Part shown: piece after piece, positions 40,516-50,933 of the stretch
Layout: each line of letters begins with the position of its first letter
Numbering within the stretch: the stretch's first letter is position 1
Assembly: GCA_030428865.1 (NCBI GenBank)
Contig: JAUIEK010000008.1
Span: 1 to 64,000, forward strand
Direction: 5' to 3'
From: Bacteroidia bacterium
GTDB lineage: Bacteria; Bacteroidota; Bacteroidia; Flavobacteriales; Flavobacteriaceae
Length of the DNA stretch: 64,000 nt
The notes under the pieces: model-generated
The model's input: only the letters and a program-made list of their open reading frames with translations
Databases searched by the model: none
What the model was told of the DNA's origin: nothing
Position numbers and translations under genes: made by a program

Positions 40516-43500
40516 TTGGCAACGATAAACACCACTGAAAGAATTAATTTCGCATCTTCACCACTAGGCTCAGACTATCCTGATTTCCTAGACATTCAAA
40601 TAAAGTCTTTTCAAGACTTTTTTCAGCTTCAAACAAAAGCAGAAGAGCGCGGAGAAGAAGGTTTGTACAAGACCTTCATGGATAATTTCCCAATTACAGA
40701 CACACGCAACAACTTTGTATTAGAGTTTTTAGATTATTTTGTTGATCCACCTAGATATAGTATTCAAGAATGTATTGAAAGAGGACTAACTTATAGTGTT
40801 CCTCTAAAAGCTCGCTTAAAGTTATACTGTACAGATCCAGAACATGAAGATTTTGAAACTATTGTACAAGATGTTTATTTGGGGACTATTCCTTACATGA
40901 CAAATTCAGGTACGTTTGTTATTAATGGAGCAGAGAGAGTTGTTGTTTCTCAACTTCACAGATCGCCGGGAGTATTCTTTGGACAATCATTCCATGCAAA
41001 CGGCACAAAATTATACTCAGCAAGAGTTATTCCTTTTAAAGGTTCTTGGATTGAGTTTGCTACTGATATCAATAGCGTAATGTATGCTTATATTGATAGA
41101 AAGAAAAAATTACCTGTAACAACACTTTTTAGGGCTATTGGGTTTGAGAGAGATAAAGATATTCTAGAAATCTTTGATCTTGCAGAAGAGGTTAAAGTTT
41201 CTAAAGCCGGACTCAAAAAAGTATTAGGAAGAAAACTTGCCGCTAGAGTTTTAAAAACTTGGTTTGAAGATTTCGTAGATGAAGATACAGGAGAGGTAGT
41301 ATCTATTGAGAGAAATGAAATTATTTTTGATCGTGATACTATTTTAGAAAAAGAACACATTGATGAGATTATAGAATCTGGAGCTAAAACTATTTTACTC
41401 CATAAAGAAGATAATCAACAAGCAGATTATGCAATTATTCATAACACGCTTCAAAAAGACCCTACAAACTCAGAAAAAGAGGCGGTAGAACATATTTATA
41501 GACAATTACGTAATGCTGAGCCGCCAGATGAAGAAACGGCAAGAGGAATTATTGATAAGTTATTCTTTTCAGAGCAACGTTATAGCTTAGGAGAAGTAGG
41601 TCGTTTCCGAATGAATACGAAACTTGGTTTAGATATAGACATTGATCAAAAAGTATTAACCAAGGAAGATATCATAACAATTATTAAATACCTTATAGAG
41701 TTGATTAACTCCAAAGCAGAGGTAGATGATATCGATCACTTATCAAACAGACGTGTAAGAACAGTTGGAGAGCAATTAGCAGGACAATTTGGAGTAGGTT
41801 TAGCTCGTATGGCAAGAACTATTCGTGAGCGAATGAATGTTCGTGACAATGAGGTTTTTACACCAATTGACTTAATTAATGCAAAGACACTTTCATCTGT
41901 AATCAATTCATTCTTTGGGACTAATCAGCTTTCTCAATTTATGGATCAAACCAATCCATTAGCAGAAATTACACATAAAAGAAGGTTATCTGCTTTAGGA
42001 CCTGGAGGATTATCGAGAGAAAGAGCAGGTTTTGAGGTTCGAGATGTTCACTATACACACTATGGTCGTCTATGTCCAATTGAAACACCAGAAGGACCAA
42101 ATATTGGATTAATTTCATCCCTTTCTGTATTTGCTAAAGTAAATAACTTAGGCTTTATAGAAACACCGTATAGAAAAGTAGAGAATGGTCAAGTAGCTGT
42201 TAAAGAGGAGCATGTCTATTTAAGTGCTGAGGAAGAAGAAGGAAAGAAAATAGCACAATCAAACCTTAAGCTAAATAAAGATGGAAGCTTTGCTGATGAG
42301 AGAGTGATTGCACGAGAAGAAGGAGATTTCCCTGTTGTTACTCCAGAAGATATTAACTATATGGATGTAGCACCAAATCAGATAGCTTCTATTTCAGCAT
42401 CTCTAATTCCTTTCTTGGAGCATGATGATGCAAACCGTGCTTTAATGGGATCAAACATGATGCGTCAAGCAGTTCCATTACTACGTCCAGAATCTCCTGT
42501 TGTTGGTACAGGCTTAGAGAGAAGAGTTGCAAAAGACTCTAGAATTTTAATCAACGCAGAAGGAAATGGAGAAGTTGTGTATGTTGATGCCAATAAAATT
42601 ACCATTAAATACAGTCAGTCTGAGGTTGAAAAAATGGTAAGTTTTGATTCTGATGAAAAAACATACGACTTAATTAAATTTAGAAAAACGAATCAAGGAA
42701 CTTGCATCAACTTAAAGCCTATTGTAAAGAGAGGTGATAAAGTGTCTGAAGGACAGGTTTTATGTGAAGGATATGCAACGCAAAGTGGAGAATTAGCCCT
42801 AGGTAGAAATATGAAAGTGGCATTTATGCCATGGAAAGGATATAACTTTGAGGACGCAATTGTAATATCAGAAAAAGTTGTTCGAGAAGATATTTTTACC
42901 TCTATTCATATAGATGAATATTCACTAGATGTACGTGATACAAAGTTAGGATCAGAAGAACTAACAAATGATATTCCAAACGTTTCAGAAGAAGCTACAA
43001 GAGAATTAGATGAAAACGGAATGATCCGTATTGGAGCTGAAGTAAAACCAGGTGATATATTAATAGGTAAGATTACTCCAAAAGGAGAATCAGATCCTAC
43101 ACCAGAAGAAAAATTATTAAGAGCAATCTTTGGTGATAAAGCCGGAGATGTAAAAGACGCATCATTAAAAGCTTCTCCATCATTAAATGGAGTTGTAATT
43201 GATAAGAAACTATTTAAACGAGCTGTAAAAGACAAGAACAAAAGAACAAAAGATAAAGAAGCTATTGCAGAGTTAGAGTCATCTTTTGTTTCTAAGTTTG
43301 ATGATTTAAAAGCAAATTTAATAGAAAAATTATTTGCCTTAGTAAATGGAAAAACTTCTCAAGGAGTCCAAAATGATTTAGGAGAAGAAGTATTGCCAAA
43401 GGGTAAAAAATATACATTAAAAATGTTAAATGCTGTTGAAGATTACTTGCATTTAACAGGTGGTAATTGGACTACTGATAAAGAATTAAATTCATTAGTT

Positions 43501-44331
43501 GGTGAGTTAATTCATAATTATAAGATTAAAGTAAATGACTTACAAGGTGTATTACGTCGTGAGAAGTTTACCATTTCTGTAGGAGACGAGTTGCCAGCAG
43601 GTATTTTAAAACTAGCTAAGGTTTACATTGCCAAAAAACGAAAATTAAAAGTAGGAGATAAGATGGCTGGGCGTCACGGAAATAAAGGTATTGTGGCGCG
43701 TATCGTACGTCAAGAAGATATGCCATTTTTAGAAGATGGAACACCAGTAGATATTGTTTTAAATCCGCTTGGAGTACCTTCTCGTATGAATATTGGTCAG
43801 ATATACGAAACTGTTTTAGGATGGGCAGGTCAAAGATTAGATAGAAAATTTGCAACCCCTATTTTTGACGGAGCTTCATTAGATGAGATCAATAAATATA
43901 CAGATGAAGCAAACGTTCCGCGATTTGGTCATACATATTTATATGATGGTGGAACAGGTAAACGTTTTGATCAACCAGCTACTGTTGGAGTAATTTATAT
44001 GATTAAACTAGGCCACATGATTGAAGATAAAATGCATGCGCGTTCTATTGGTCCTTATTCATTAATTACGCAACAACCTTTAGGAGGTAAAGCTCAGTTT
44101 GGAGGTCAACGTTTTGGAGAGATGGAGGTATGGGCACTTGAAGCGTATGGAGCATCAAGTATCTTACGAGAAATCTTAACAGTTAAATCTGATGATGTAA
44201 TGGGTAGAGCAAAAACATACGAAAGTATTGTAAAAGGAGAACCCATGCCAGAACCTGGTTTGCCTGAGTCATTTAACGTATTAATGCACGAACTAAAAGG
44301 TTTAGGGCTAGACGTTAAATTAGAAGAATAA
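40516..44331 (+). CDS. rpoB: DNA-directed RNA polymerase subunit beta (TTG start)
   Basis: [37 protein letters not shown]; start codon TTG at 40516-40518. Confidence 0.98.
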   Translation: MATINTTERINFASSPLGSDYPDFLDIQIKSFQDFFQLQTKAEERGEEGLYKTFMDNFPITDTRNNFVLEFLDYFVDPPRYSIQECIERGLTYSVPLKARLKLYCTDPEHEDFETIVQDVYLGTIPYMTNSGTFVINGAERVVVSQLHRSPGVFFGQSFHANGTKLYSARVIPFKGSWIEFATDINSVMYAYIDRKKKLPVTTLFRAIGFERDKDILEIFDLAEEVKVSKAGLKKVLGRKLAARVLKTWFEDFVDEDTGEVVSIERNEIIFDRDTILEKEHIDEIIESGAKTILLHKEDNQQADYAIIHNTLQKDPTNSEKEAVEHIYRQLRNAEPPDEETARGIIDKLFFSEQRYSLGEVGRFRMNTKLGLDIDIDQKVLTKEDIITIIKYLIELINSKAEVDDIDHLSNRRVRTVGEQLAGQFGVGLARMARTIRERMNVRDNEVFTPIDLINAKTLSSVINSFFGTNQLSQFMDQTNPLAEITHKRRLSALGPGGLSRERAGFEVRDVHYTHYGRLCPIETPEGPNIGLISSLSVFAKVNNLGFIETPYRKVENGQVAVKEEHVYLSAEEEEGKKIAQSNLKLNKDGSFADERVIAREEGDFPVVTPEDINYMDVAPNQIASISASLIPFLEHDDANRALMGSNMMRQAVPLLRPESPVVGTGLERRVAKDSRILINAEGNGEVVYVDANKITIKYSQSEVEKMVSFDSDEKTYDLIKFRKTNQGTCINLKPIVKRGDKVSEGQVLCEGYATQSGELALGRNMKVAFMPWKGYNFEDAIVISEKVVREDIFTSIHIDEYSLDVRDTKLGSEELTNDIPNVSEEATRELDENGMIRIGAEVKPGDILIGKITPKGESDPTPEEKLLRAIFGDKAGDVKDASLKASPSLNGVVIDKKLFKRAVKDKNKRTKDKEAIAELESSFVSKFDDLKANLIEKLFALVNGKTSQGVQNDLGEEVLPKGKKYTLKMLNAVEDYLHLTGGNWTTDKELNSLVGELIHNYKIKVNDLQGVLRREKFTISVGDELPAGILKLAKVYIAKKRKLKVGDKMAGRHGNKGIVARIVRQEDMPFLEDGTPVDIVLNPLGVPSRMNIGQIYETVLGWAGQRLDRKFATPIFDGASLDEINKYTDEANVPRFGHTYLYDGGTGKRFDQPATVGVIYMIKLGHMIEDKMHARSIGPYSLITQQPLGGKAQFGGQRFGEMEVWALEAYGASSILREILTVKSDDVMGRAKTYESIVKGEPMPEPGLPESFNVLMHELKGLGLDVKLEE

Positions 44332-44336
44332 AAAAC

Positions 44337-44369
44337 AACCTAGGAATGTTATTAAAACATTCCTAGGTT
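44337..44369 (+). promoter_or_regulatory. rpoB-rpoC intergenic perfect stem-loop
   Basis: AACCTAGGAATGTT-attaa-AACATTCCTAGGTT, 14 bp perfect stem, 5 nt loop, no U-tract. Confidence 0.7.
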
Positions 44370-44423
44370 ACAATATTTGTCTGTTAATCAGACCATTTAC
44401 AACTTTAATTCGAATCCATTATC

Positions 44424-47400
44424 ATGGCAAGAAAAAACGAGAAATACACTGTAAAAAAGTTTAATAAAATCTCTATAGGTTTGGCTTCTCCAGAGTCTAT
44501 TTTAGAGGCTTCTAGAGGAGAGGTTTTAAAGCCAGAAACAATTAACTACCGTACCCATAAACCAGAAAGAGATGGTTTGTTTTGTGAGCGCATTTTTGGT
44601 CCTGTAAAAGATTATGAATGTGCTTGTGGTAAATACAAAAGAATTCGCTATAAAGGAATTGTTTGTGATAGATGTGGTGTAGAAGTAACAGAAAAAAAAG
44701 TACGAAGAGATCGAGTAGGACACATCAATTTAGTGGTTCCTGTGGCGCATATTTGGTATTTTAGATCGCTCCCAAATAAGATGGGCTATCTGTTAGGATT
44801 ACCATCTAAGAAGTTGGATATGATTATCTATTATGAAAGATATGTAGTAATTCAACCAGGTATTGCTAAAAATGCAGAAGGAGAAACCTTACAAAAAATG
44901 GATTTCTTAACGGAAGAGGAATATTTAGATATTTTAGATTCACTTCCACAAGAAAATATGTATTTAGAAGATTCAGATCCAAATAAGTTTATTGCTAAAA
45001 TGGGTGCTGAATGTTTAGTAGAGCTATTATCTCGTATTGATTTAGACGAATTGTCTTATGAGTTGAGACACAAGGCCAATACAGAAACATCAAAACAACG
45101 TAAAGCAGAAGCATTAAAACGATTAAATGTTGTTGAGGCATTTAGAGATGCTAGTAAAAATAGGGAGAACAAGCCAGAGTGGATGATAATGAAGGTAGTT
45201 CCGGTTATTCCACCAGAGTTACGCCCATTAGTTCCATTAGATGGAGGTCGTTTTGCTACTTCTGATTTGAACGATTTATATCGTAGAGTAATTATCCGTA
45301 ATAATCGTTTAAAGCGATTAATGGAAATCAAGGCTCCTGAAGTGATCTTACGTAATGAAAAACGTATGCTACAAGAATCTGTAGATTCATTATTTGATAA
45401 TACGCGTAAATCGTCAGCAGTTAAAACAGAATCTAATAGACCTTTAAAATCTCTTTCTGATTCTTTAAAAGGTAAACAAGGACGTTTCCGTCAGAACTTA
45501 TTAGGAAAACGTGTAGACTACTCTGCTCGTTCTGTAATTGTTGTAGGACCTGAGCTAAAATTATACGAATGTGGATTGCCAAAAGACATGGCAGCTGAGT
45601 TATACAAACCTTTTATTATCCGTAAGTTGATTGAAAGAGGAATTGTAAAAACAGTAAAATCTGCAAAGAAAATTATTGATAGAAAAGAGCCTGTTGTTTG
45701 GGATATTTTAGAAAATGTAATCAAAGGACATCCTGTTCTGCTGAACCGTGCTCCTACATTACACCGTTTAGGAATTCAGGCATTTCAACCTAAATTAATT
45801 GAAGGAAAAGCAATTCAGTTACACCCATTAGTATGTACTGCATTTAACGCTGACTTTGATGGAGATCAAATGGCAGTGCATTTACCGTTAGGTCCAGAGG
45901 CTATTTTAGAAGCTCAATTATTAATGTTGGCTTCTCATAATATCTTAAACCCTGCAAACGGAGCACCAATTACCGTACCTTCTCAAGATATGGTATTAGG
46001 TCTTTATTATATGACCAAAGAGCGTAAATCTACCAAAGAAGTTCCTGTTAAAGGAGAAGGACTTACCTTCTATTCTCCAGAGGAAGTTACAATTGCGTTT
46101 AATGAAGAAAGAGTAGAACTAAATGCGGGAATTAAAGTTAGAACTAAAGATTTTAATGATAAAGGAGAACTTGTTACTCAAATAGTAGAAACAACAGTTG
46201 GTCGAGTTTTATTTAATGAAGTAGTTCCAGAACAAGCAGGTTACATAAACGAAGTGTTAACTAAAAAGTCGCTTAGAGATGTTATTGGTAAGATTTTAAA
46301 AGTGACAGATATTCCTACTGTTGGTAGATTCTTAGATGAAATTAAAAACATGGGATACAAATTTGCTTTCCAAGGAGGATTGTCATTTAGTTTGGGAGAT
46401 ATTATTATTCCAAACGAGAAATATGATATGATTGCCAAAGCAAATGAAGAAGTAGATGCTATTGTTATGAATTATAACATGGGTATGCTAACGCAGAAAG
46501 AGCGTTACAACCAAGTTATTGACGTATGGGGATCTACAAATAATAGGCTTACAGAACTGTCGATGAAGCGTCTTAGAGAAGACCAGCAAGGGTTTAATTC
46601 TGTATACATGATGTTAGATTCGGGAGCAAGAGGATCTAAAGAGCAAATTCGTCAGTTAACAGGTATGCGTGGATTGATGGCGAAGCCTAAAAAATCTACT
46701 GCTGGAGGAGGAGAAATTATTGAAAACCCAATTCTTTCAAACTTTAAAGAAGGTCTTTCAATTTTAGAGTATTTTATCTCTACACACGGAGCTCGTAAAG
46801 GTCTTGCAGATACGGCATTAAAAACTGCAGATGCAGGATACTTAACACGTAGGCTAGTAGATGTTTCTCAAGATGTAATTATTAATGAAAGAGATTGTGG
46901 TACGTTAAGAGGACTTGAGGTAAGCGCTTTAAAACAAAGTGATGAGATAATAGAATCATTATCAGAGAGAATTGAAGGAAGAGTAACATTGCAAGATGTA
47001 TATCATCCAGTAACAGAAGAGAAATTGATTTCTGCAGGAGAAACAATTTCTCCAGAAATGGCAATAAAAATTGATAATACAGGGCTTGATAAATTAGAAG
47101 TACGTTCACCACTTACATGTGAGTCAAATCAAGGTATTTGTGCTAAATGTTATGGACAAAGCTTGTCTACTAGAAAACCTGTTCAAATTGGAGAAGCTGT
47201 AGGAGTAATTGCGGCACAATCTATTGGTGAACCAGGTACACAGTTAACACTAAGAACATTCCACGTTGGTGGAGTTGCTGGAAATATTTCTGAAGAGAAT
47301 AAGTTAATAGCTAAGTTTGATGGAGATGTTACCATTGAAGATTTAAGGACTGTTAAAGGAAAAGATAACGAAGGAAAAGAAGTAGATATTGTTATTTCAA

Positions 47401-48698
47401 GAACTGCGGAAATCAAGATTATTGATAAAAAGACAGGTCTTACATTAAGTTCTAACATTATTCCTTATGGTTCAGTAATCTTTAATAAGAGCAAAAAAAC
47501 TATTAAGAAAGGAGAAGCTGTTTGTCAGTGGGATCCATTTAATGGAGTAATTGTCTCTGAATTTGCAGGGAATGTAAAGTTTGATAATTTAGAGCAAGGA
47601 ATCAACTATCAAGTAGAAATTGATGAACAAACAGGATTCCAAGAAAAAGTAATTACTGATTCTAAGAATAAAAAGATAATTCCTTCTTTAATTATTGAAG
47701 ATGATAAGGGAGAAGTTCTTCGCTCATATAGTTTACCTGTTGGAGCTCACCTAATGGTAAACGATGGAGACAAAGTAGAAAGCGGAAAAACATTAGTTAA
47801 AATTCCAAGAAAATCAGCCAAAGCGGGCGATATCACAGGAGGTTTACCACGTGTAACAGAATTATTTGAAGCGAGAAATCCGTCAAACCCTGCTGTAGTG
47901 TCAGAAGTAGATGGTGTAGTAAGTTTTGGTAAGATTAAGAGAGGAAATAGAGAAGTTATTGTAGAAACTAAAACAGGAGATATTAAGAAGTACTTAATAA
48001 AACTCTCAAACCAGATTTTAGTACAAGAGAATGACTTTATTAAAGCAGGAATGCCTCTATCTGACGGAGCAATAACACCTTCTGATATTCTTCGAATTCA
48101 AGGACCATCTGCGGTACAAGAGTACTTAGTAAATGAAATACAAGATGTGTACCGTTTACAAGGTGTGAAAATTAACGATAAGCACTTTGAAGTAGTTGTT
48201 CGTCAGATGATGCGTAAAGTAAGAATTATTGATTCTGGAGACACATTGTTCTTAGAGAATCAATTAATACACAAGAATGACTTTATCGAGGTAAATGATA
48301 AGATTTACGGAATGAAAGTAGTAGAAGATGCTGGAGATTCTGAAAAGTTAAAAGCAGGTCAAATCATTACACCACGTCAATTAAGAGATGAAAACTCAAT
48401 ATTGCGTAGAAATGACAAAAACCTAGTTGTAGCTAGAGACGCACAACCTGCAACTGCAGAGCAAGAGCTTCAAGGTATTACAAGGGCATCTCTTCAAACT
48501 AAGTCGTTCATCTCTGCTGCATCATTCCAAGAAACTACAAAAGTATTAAACGAAGCTGCTGTAAGCGGTAAAGTAGATACCTTAGAAGGATTGAAAGAGA
48601 ATGTTATTGTAGGTAAGAAGATTCCTGCAGGTACAGGTATGAGAGAGTATGATAACATTATTGTAGGACCAAAAGAAGAAATAGAACAAAGTTTGTAA
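44424..48698 (+). CDS. rpoC: DNA-directed RNA polymerase subunit beta'
   Basis: [51 protein letters not shown]. Confidence 0.99.
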   Translation: MARKNEKYTVKKFNKISIGLASPESILEASRGEVLKPETINYRTHKPERDGLFCERIFGPVKDYECACGKYKRIRYKGIVCDRCGVEVTEKKVRRDRVGHINLVVPVAHIWYFRSLPNKMGYLLGLPSKKLDMIIYYERYVVIQPGIAKNAEGETLQKMDFLTEEEYLDILDSLPQENMYLEDSDPNKFIAKMGAECLVELLSRIDLDELSYELRHKANTETSKQRKAEALKRLNVVEAFRDASKNRENKPEWMIMKVVPVIPPELRPLVPLDGGRFATSDLNDLYRRVIIRNNRLKRLMEIKAPEVILRNEKRMLQESVDSLFDNTRKSSAVKTESNRPLKSLSDSLKGKQGRFRQNLLGKRVDYSARSVIVVGPELKLYECGLPKDMAAELYKPFIIRKLIERGIVKTVKSAKKIIDRKEPVVWDILENVIKGHPVLLNRAPTLHRLGIQAFQPKLIEGKAIQLHPLVCTAFNADFDGDQMAVHLPLGPEAILEAQLLMLASHNILNPANGAPITVPSQDMVLGLYYMTKERKSTKEVPVKGEGLTFYSPEEVTIAFNEERVELNAGIKVRTKDFNDKGELVTQIVETTVGRVLFNEVVPEQAGYINEVLTKKSLRDVIGKILKVTDIPTVGRFLDEIKNMGYKFAFQGGLSFSLGDIIIPNEKYDMIAKANEEVDAIVMNYNMGMLTQKERYNQVIDVWGSTNNRLTELSMKRLREDQQGFNSVYMMLDSGARGSKEQIRQLTGMRGLMAKPKKSTAGGGEIIENPILSNFKEGLSILEYFISTHGARKGLADTALKTADAGYLTRRLVDVSQDVIINERDCGTLRGLEVSALKQSDEIIESLSERIEGRVTLQDVYHPVTEEKLISAGETISPEMAIKIDNTGLDKLEVRSPLTCESNQGICAKCYGQSLSTRKPVQIGEAVGVIAAQSIGEPGTQLTLRTFHVGGVAGNISEENKLIAKFDGDVTIEDLRTVKGKDNEGKEVDIVISRTAEIKIIDKKTGLTLSSNIIPYGSVIFNKSKKTIKKGEAVCQWDPFNGVIVSEFAGNVKFDNLEQGINYQVEIDEQTGFQEKVITDSKNKKIIPSLIIEDDKGEVLRSYSLPVGAHLMVNDGDKVESGKTLVKIPRKSAKAGDITGGLPRVTELFEARNPSNPAVVSEVDGVVSFGKIKRGNREVIVETKTGDIKKYLIKLSNQILVQENDFIKAGMPLSDGAITPSDILRIQGPSAVQEYLVNEIQDVYRLQGVKINDKHFEVVVRQMMRKVRIIDSGDTLFLENQLIHKNDFIEVNDKIYGMKVVEDAGDSEKLKAGQIITPRQLRDENSILRRNDKNLVVARDAQPATAEQELQGITRASLQTKSFISAASFQETTKVLNEAAVSGKVDTLEGLKENVIVGKKIPAGTGMREYDNIIVGPKEEIEQSL

Positions 48699-48708
48699 TT
48701 AATAGTTC

Positions 48709-49020
48709 ATGAGTGAGCAATCAAAAAAAGAAGGGCAAATTAATATTGAGCTAGATGAAAATGTAGCAGAAGGAACATATTCTAACCTTGCTATTATTAA
48801 TCATTCAGTTTCAGAATTTATTGTTGATTTTATCAATATAATGCCAGGAGTGCCGAAAGCAAAAGTGAAGTCTAGAATTATCTTGACTCCACAACATGCT
48901 AAAAGACTCACAAAAGCATTAGCAGATAATGTAGCCAAGTTTGAGCAAGTTCATGGAGAAATAAAAGATTATGAACAACCACCTATTCCTTTAAATTTTG
49001 GACCAACAGGTGAAGCATAA
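48709..49020 (+). CDS. DUF3467 domain-containing protein
   Basis: INIELDENVAEGTYSNLAIINHSVSEFIVDFINIMPGVPKAKVKSRIILTPQHAKRL; immediately after rpoC. Confidence 0.9.
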   Translation: MSEQSKKEGQINIELDENVAEGTYSNLAIINHSVSEFIVDFINIMPGVPKAKVKSRIILTPQHAKRLTKALADNVAKFEQVHGEIKDYEQPPIPLNFGPTGEA

Positions 49021-49027
49021 AAGTAAA

Positions 49028-49060
49028 AGCCGAAACAATTTGTTTCGGCTTTTTTATTTT
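49028..49060 (+). terminator. Terminator of the rpoBC-DUF3467 operon
   Basis: AGCCGAAACA-att-TGTTTCGGCT followed by TTTTTATTTT. Confidence 0.92.
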
Positions 49061-49064
49061 TTTA

Positions 49065-49193
49065 GCTAACGTGTTTGTGTATGATTAGTTGCGTGTGTAA
49101 GCAACTAATTTAGCAAATAAAAACCGAATAGAAAATCCGCGAGAATTTTCAAAAGTAGGCGAGAACAAGCAATTACTTATAGCCATTGTTGGC
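49065..49193. repeat. attC-like imperfect inverted-repeat site A (129 bp)
   Basis: Outer arms GCTAACGTGTTTGTGTATGATTAGTTGC (49065-49092) and GCAATTACTTATAGCCATTGTTGGC (49169-49193) are imperfectly complementary. Internal hairpin ATTAGTTGC-gtgtgtaa-GCAACTAAT (49084-49109). Confidence 0.65.
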
Positions 49194-49198
49194 AATAG

Positions 49199-49408
49199 TT
49201 ATTTTTTGGTTAGTCCAGCTTCTGGATATTTCGTTTGTAACTTTTTTAAAGCATTTTCTCGAATAGCTTCCAATTCTGCATTCGACAGTACGCTTTGTCC
49301 GCCCATCTTGTTGATTAATTTCTCAACTAATTCTTCCAATATAAGTATTCTGTATTCAGAATCTAATGCTGATTGAGCTATGTCAATTCCTCCAATACTA
49401 ATTCCCAT
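49199..49408 (-). CDS. Small hypothetical protein, cassette 1 distal gene
   Basis: 69 aa ORF; overlaps the preceding ORF end by 11 nt, implying translational coupling; no recognised family. Confidence 0.55.
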   Translation of the reverse strand: MGISIGGIDIAQSALDSEYRILILEELVEKLINKMGGQSVLSNAELEAIRENALKKLQTKYPEAGLTKK

Positions 49409-49742
49409 TTTCGTTTATGTTTTTGTCGGACGATGATTTATCCGTATTATGTAATTCAGTTTTTTCTGTTTCAAAGATTTTATTCACTATGTAGGTGCTA
49501 ACAAATCCAATTATTAAAGCGCCAATTAAAGAAAAGATAAAATTTTTGGTTTTAGCCCACCAAGGTGGATTGTAATCAGGTCGCCAGGTTACATTCTTAC
49601 ACTTTTTGCATTCTATGTGAGTATTCGACTTAATGTCGGTTACATCAATTTCAGAGCTACATTTTGGGCAAGTTAACAAGTAACTTAACTTCTTTTTTAT
49701 TTCAATTCCCGTGTTACCGGTCAAATTTGGTATTTCACTCAT
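49398..49742 (-). CDS. Zinc-ribbon single-TM hypothetical protein, cassette 1
   Basis: CPKCSSEIDVTDIKSNTHIECKKC zinc-ribbon pairs, then a TM segment (FIFSLIGALIIGFVSTYIV). Confidence 0.65.
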   Translation of the reverse strand: MSEIPNLTGNTGIEIKKKLSYLLTCPKCSSEIDVTDIKSNTHIECKKCKNVTWRPDYNPPWWAKTKNFIFSLIGALIIGFVSTYIVNKIFETEKTELHNTDKSSSDKNINENGN

Positions 49743-49773
49743 TCTTGGTTTTGGTTAGTTACTCATAATTATT

Positions 49774-49901
49774 GCCGACGTTTTGCACATGGCTTGTGGC
49801 AGTTTCGAAACACTTTCCTGTCCACCAAAACCAAAGCTGGCTTAGGAGCGAAAACCTTGCTGGCAGACGTTCACCCGCCATAAGCTATATGCATTGTTGG
49901 C
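49774..49901. repeat. attC-like imperfect inverted-repeat site B (128 bp)
   Basis: Outer arms GCCGACGTTTTGCACATGGCTTGTGGC (49774-49800) and GCCATAAGCTATATGCATTGTTGGC (49877-49901). A 16-position inner stem has 13 Watson-Crick pairs, 2 G-T pairs and 1 mismatch. Confidence 0.7.
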
Positions 49902-49911
49902 ACACGTGTTT

Positions 49912-50496
49912 TTATTTTTTATATCGATAATGTCCGATTATTTTAAAGTCGAACAACATATCTTCCAATACTTGTCCTCTTCCAATATTGTGAATTATGA
50001 GAGGTCTTTCACCATTTTCTGCTTTTTTATTCGAAACGATTCCAATATGGGTTATTCCACCACCTAAGTTCCAGCAAACAATGTCTCCTGGTTTGTAGTC
50101 AGCTGGGGTCTGTGTAATTGAAAGGGTGGTTCCGTGTATCTCAAAAAATGTCATGAGATTTGGAACCCGTCTGTGGTCAATATTCTTGTCTGGTTGTGAT
50201 AAGCCCCAATTTTTTGGATACTTACCAAAGTTAGCCTTCATGTCTTCGTGAACTTCCTTTTGCAAGTCGATTCCGAGTTTACGATATGCTCTTATAATTA
50301 CATCGGTACAAACACCTTTATTTGATGGCACGTCTCCGTTAGGATAGTCAAGTCGAAAATATGATGGATCATACTCAACATGCTGTTCTGTCAGAGTCAA
50401 AGTTGAATCCGCTAGTTCTTTATAGAAGTCGCTTTGTCCAAAGACTGAACTTGCTGTCAGAAGAAAGATGAATATGTCTAATAGTTTCTGTTTCAT
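49912..50496 (-). CDS. DUF1287 domain-containing secreted protein, cassette 2
   Basis: Signal peptide; YFRLDYPNGDVPSNKGVCTDVIIRAYRKLGIDLQKEVHEDM; YKPGDIVCWNLGGGITHIGIVSN. Confidence 0.85.
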   Translation of the reverse strand: MKQKLLDIFIFLLTASSVFGQSDFYKELADSTLTLTEQHVEYDPSYFRLDYPNGDVPSNKGVCTDVIIRAYRKLGIDLQKEVHEDMKANFGKYPKNWGLSQPDKNIDHRRVPNLMTFFEIHGTTLSITQTPADYKPGDIVCWNLGGGITHIGIVSNKKAENGERPLIIHNIGRGQVLEDMLFDFKIIGHYRYKK

Positions 50497-50505
50497 TACA
50501 CGTGT

Positions 50506-50556
50506 GCCAACAACCCAAATACACTTTCGTTTTAATGAAGTATATTCAAAGTTAGC
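50506..50556. repeat. Short attC-like stem-loop site C (51 bp)
   Basis: GCCAAC...AATACACTT-tcgttttaatg-AAGTATATT...GTTAGC; weaker than sites A and B. Confidence 0.45.
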
Positions 50557-50567
50557 GAAAGTTAGTA

Positions 50568-50602
50568 GAATTCAATTTTAGAAGCAAAAATCTTCCAATT
50601 TT
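50568..50602 (+). repeat. Direct repeat copy 1 flanking the HTH module
   Basis: GAATTCAATTTTAGAAGCAAAAATCTTCCAATTTT, near-identical to 51219-51253. Confidence 0.7.
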
Positions 50603-50613
50603 TATCTAAAAAA

Positions 50614-50847
50614 TCAAATGCTATTTTTTAAATCACAAATCTCAGACAATGGAACTTCTAAAGCCTGGCTAATCCTAAACAAAGTATGAATTGTTGCATT
50701 TGTTCTTCCTTTCTCAATTCTTGAAATATTAGTTGTATCAATTTGAGCTTTTATTTTCCCAACTAAATCAACTTGTGTTAAACCTTTTTCAAGCCTAATT
50801 CTTTTTACGTTTTGACCAATTATTTTTAAGATATCTGATTTTTCCAT
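50614..50847 (-). CDS. XRE-family HTH transcriptional regulator (start at ATG 50847; the track's TTG start at 50865 lies in an operator)
   Basis: NVKRIRLEKGLTQVDLVGKIKAQIDTTNISRIEKGRTNATIHTLFRISQALEVPLSEI. Confidence 0.9.
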   Translation of the reverse strand: MEKSDILKIIGQNVKRIRLEKGLTQVDLVGKIKAQIDTTNISRIEKGRTNATIHTLFRISQALEVPLSEICDLKNSI

Positions 50848-50850
50848 TAT

Positions 50851-50864
50851 TGTCATATTTGACA
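50851..50864. promoter_or_regulatory. Palindromic operator 1 (TGTCATATTTGACA)
   Basis: Near-palindrome just 5' of the HTH gene start; same core as operator 2. Confidence 0.7.
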
Positions 50865-50897
50865 AGTCAAGAAAAGATTTATGTTTGCATAAATTAA

Positions 50898-50911
50898 TGT
50901 CATATATGACA
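50898..50911. promoter_or_regulatory. Palindromic operator 2 (TGTCATATATGACA)
   Basis: Perfect 14 bp palindrome in the divergent intergenic region. Confidence 0.75.
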
Positions 50912-50933
50912 GGTTTAAATATGAAATATTATT

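Noticed and set aside
49061-49200. Site A considered as a simple extension of the rpoBC terminator
   Set aside because: The terminator with its T-tract is complete by about 49063. Site A has its own GCTAAC/GTTGGC ends and matches site B in length and design, so it is treated separately.
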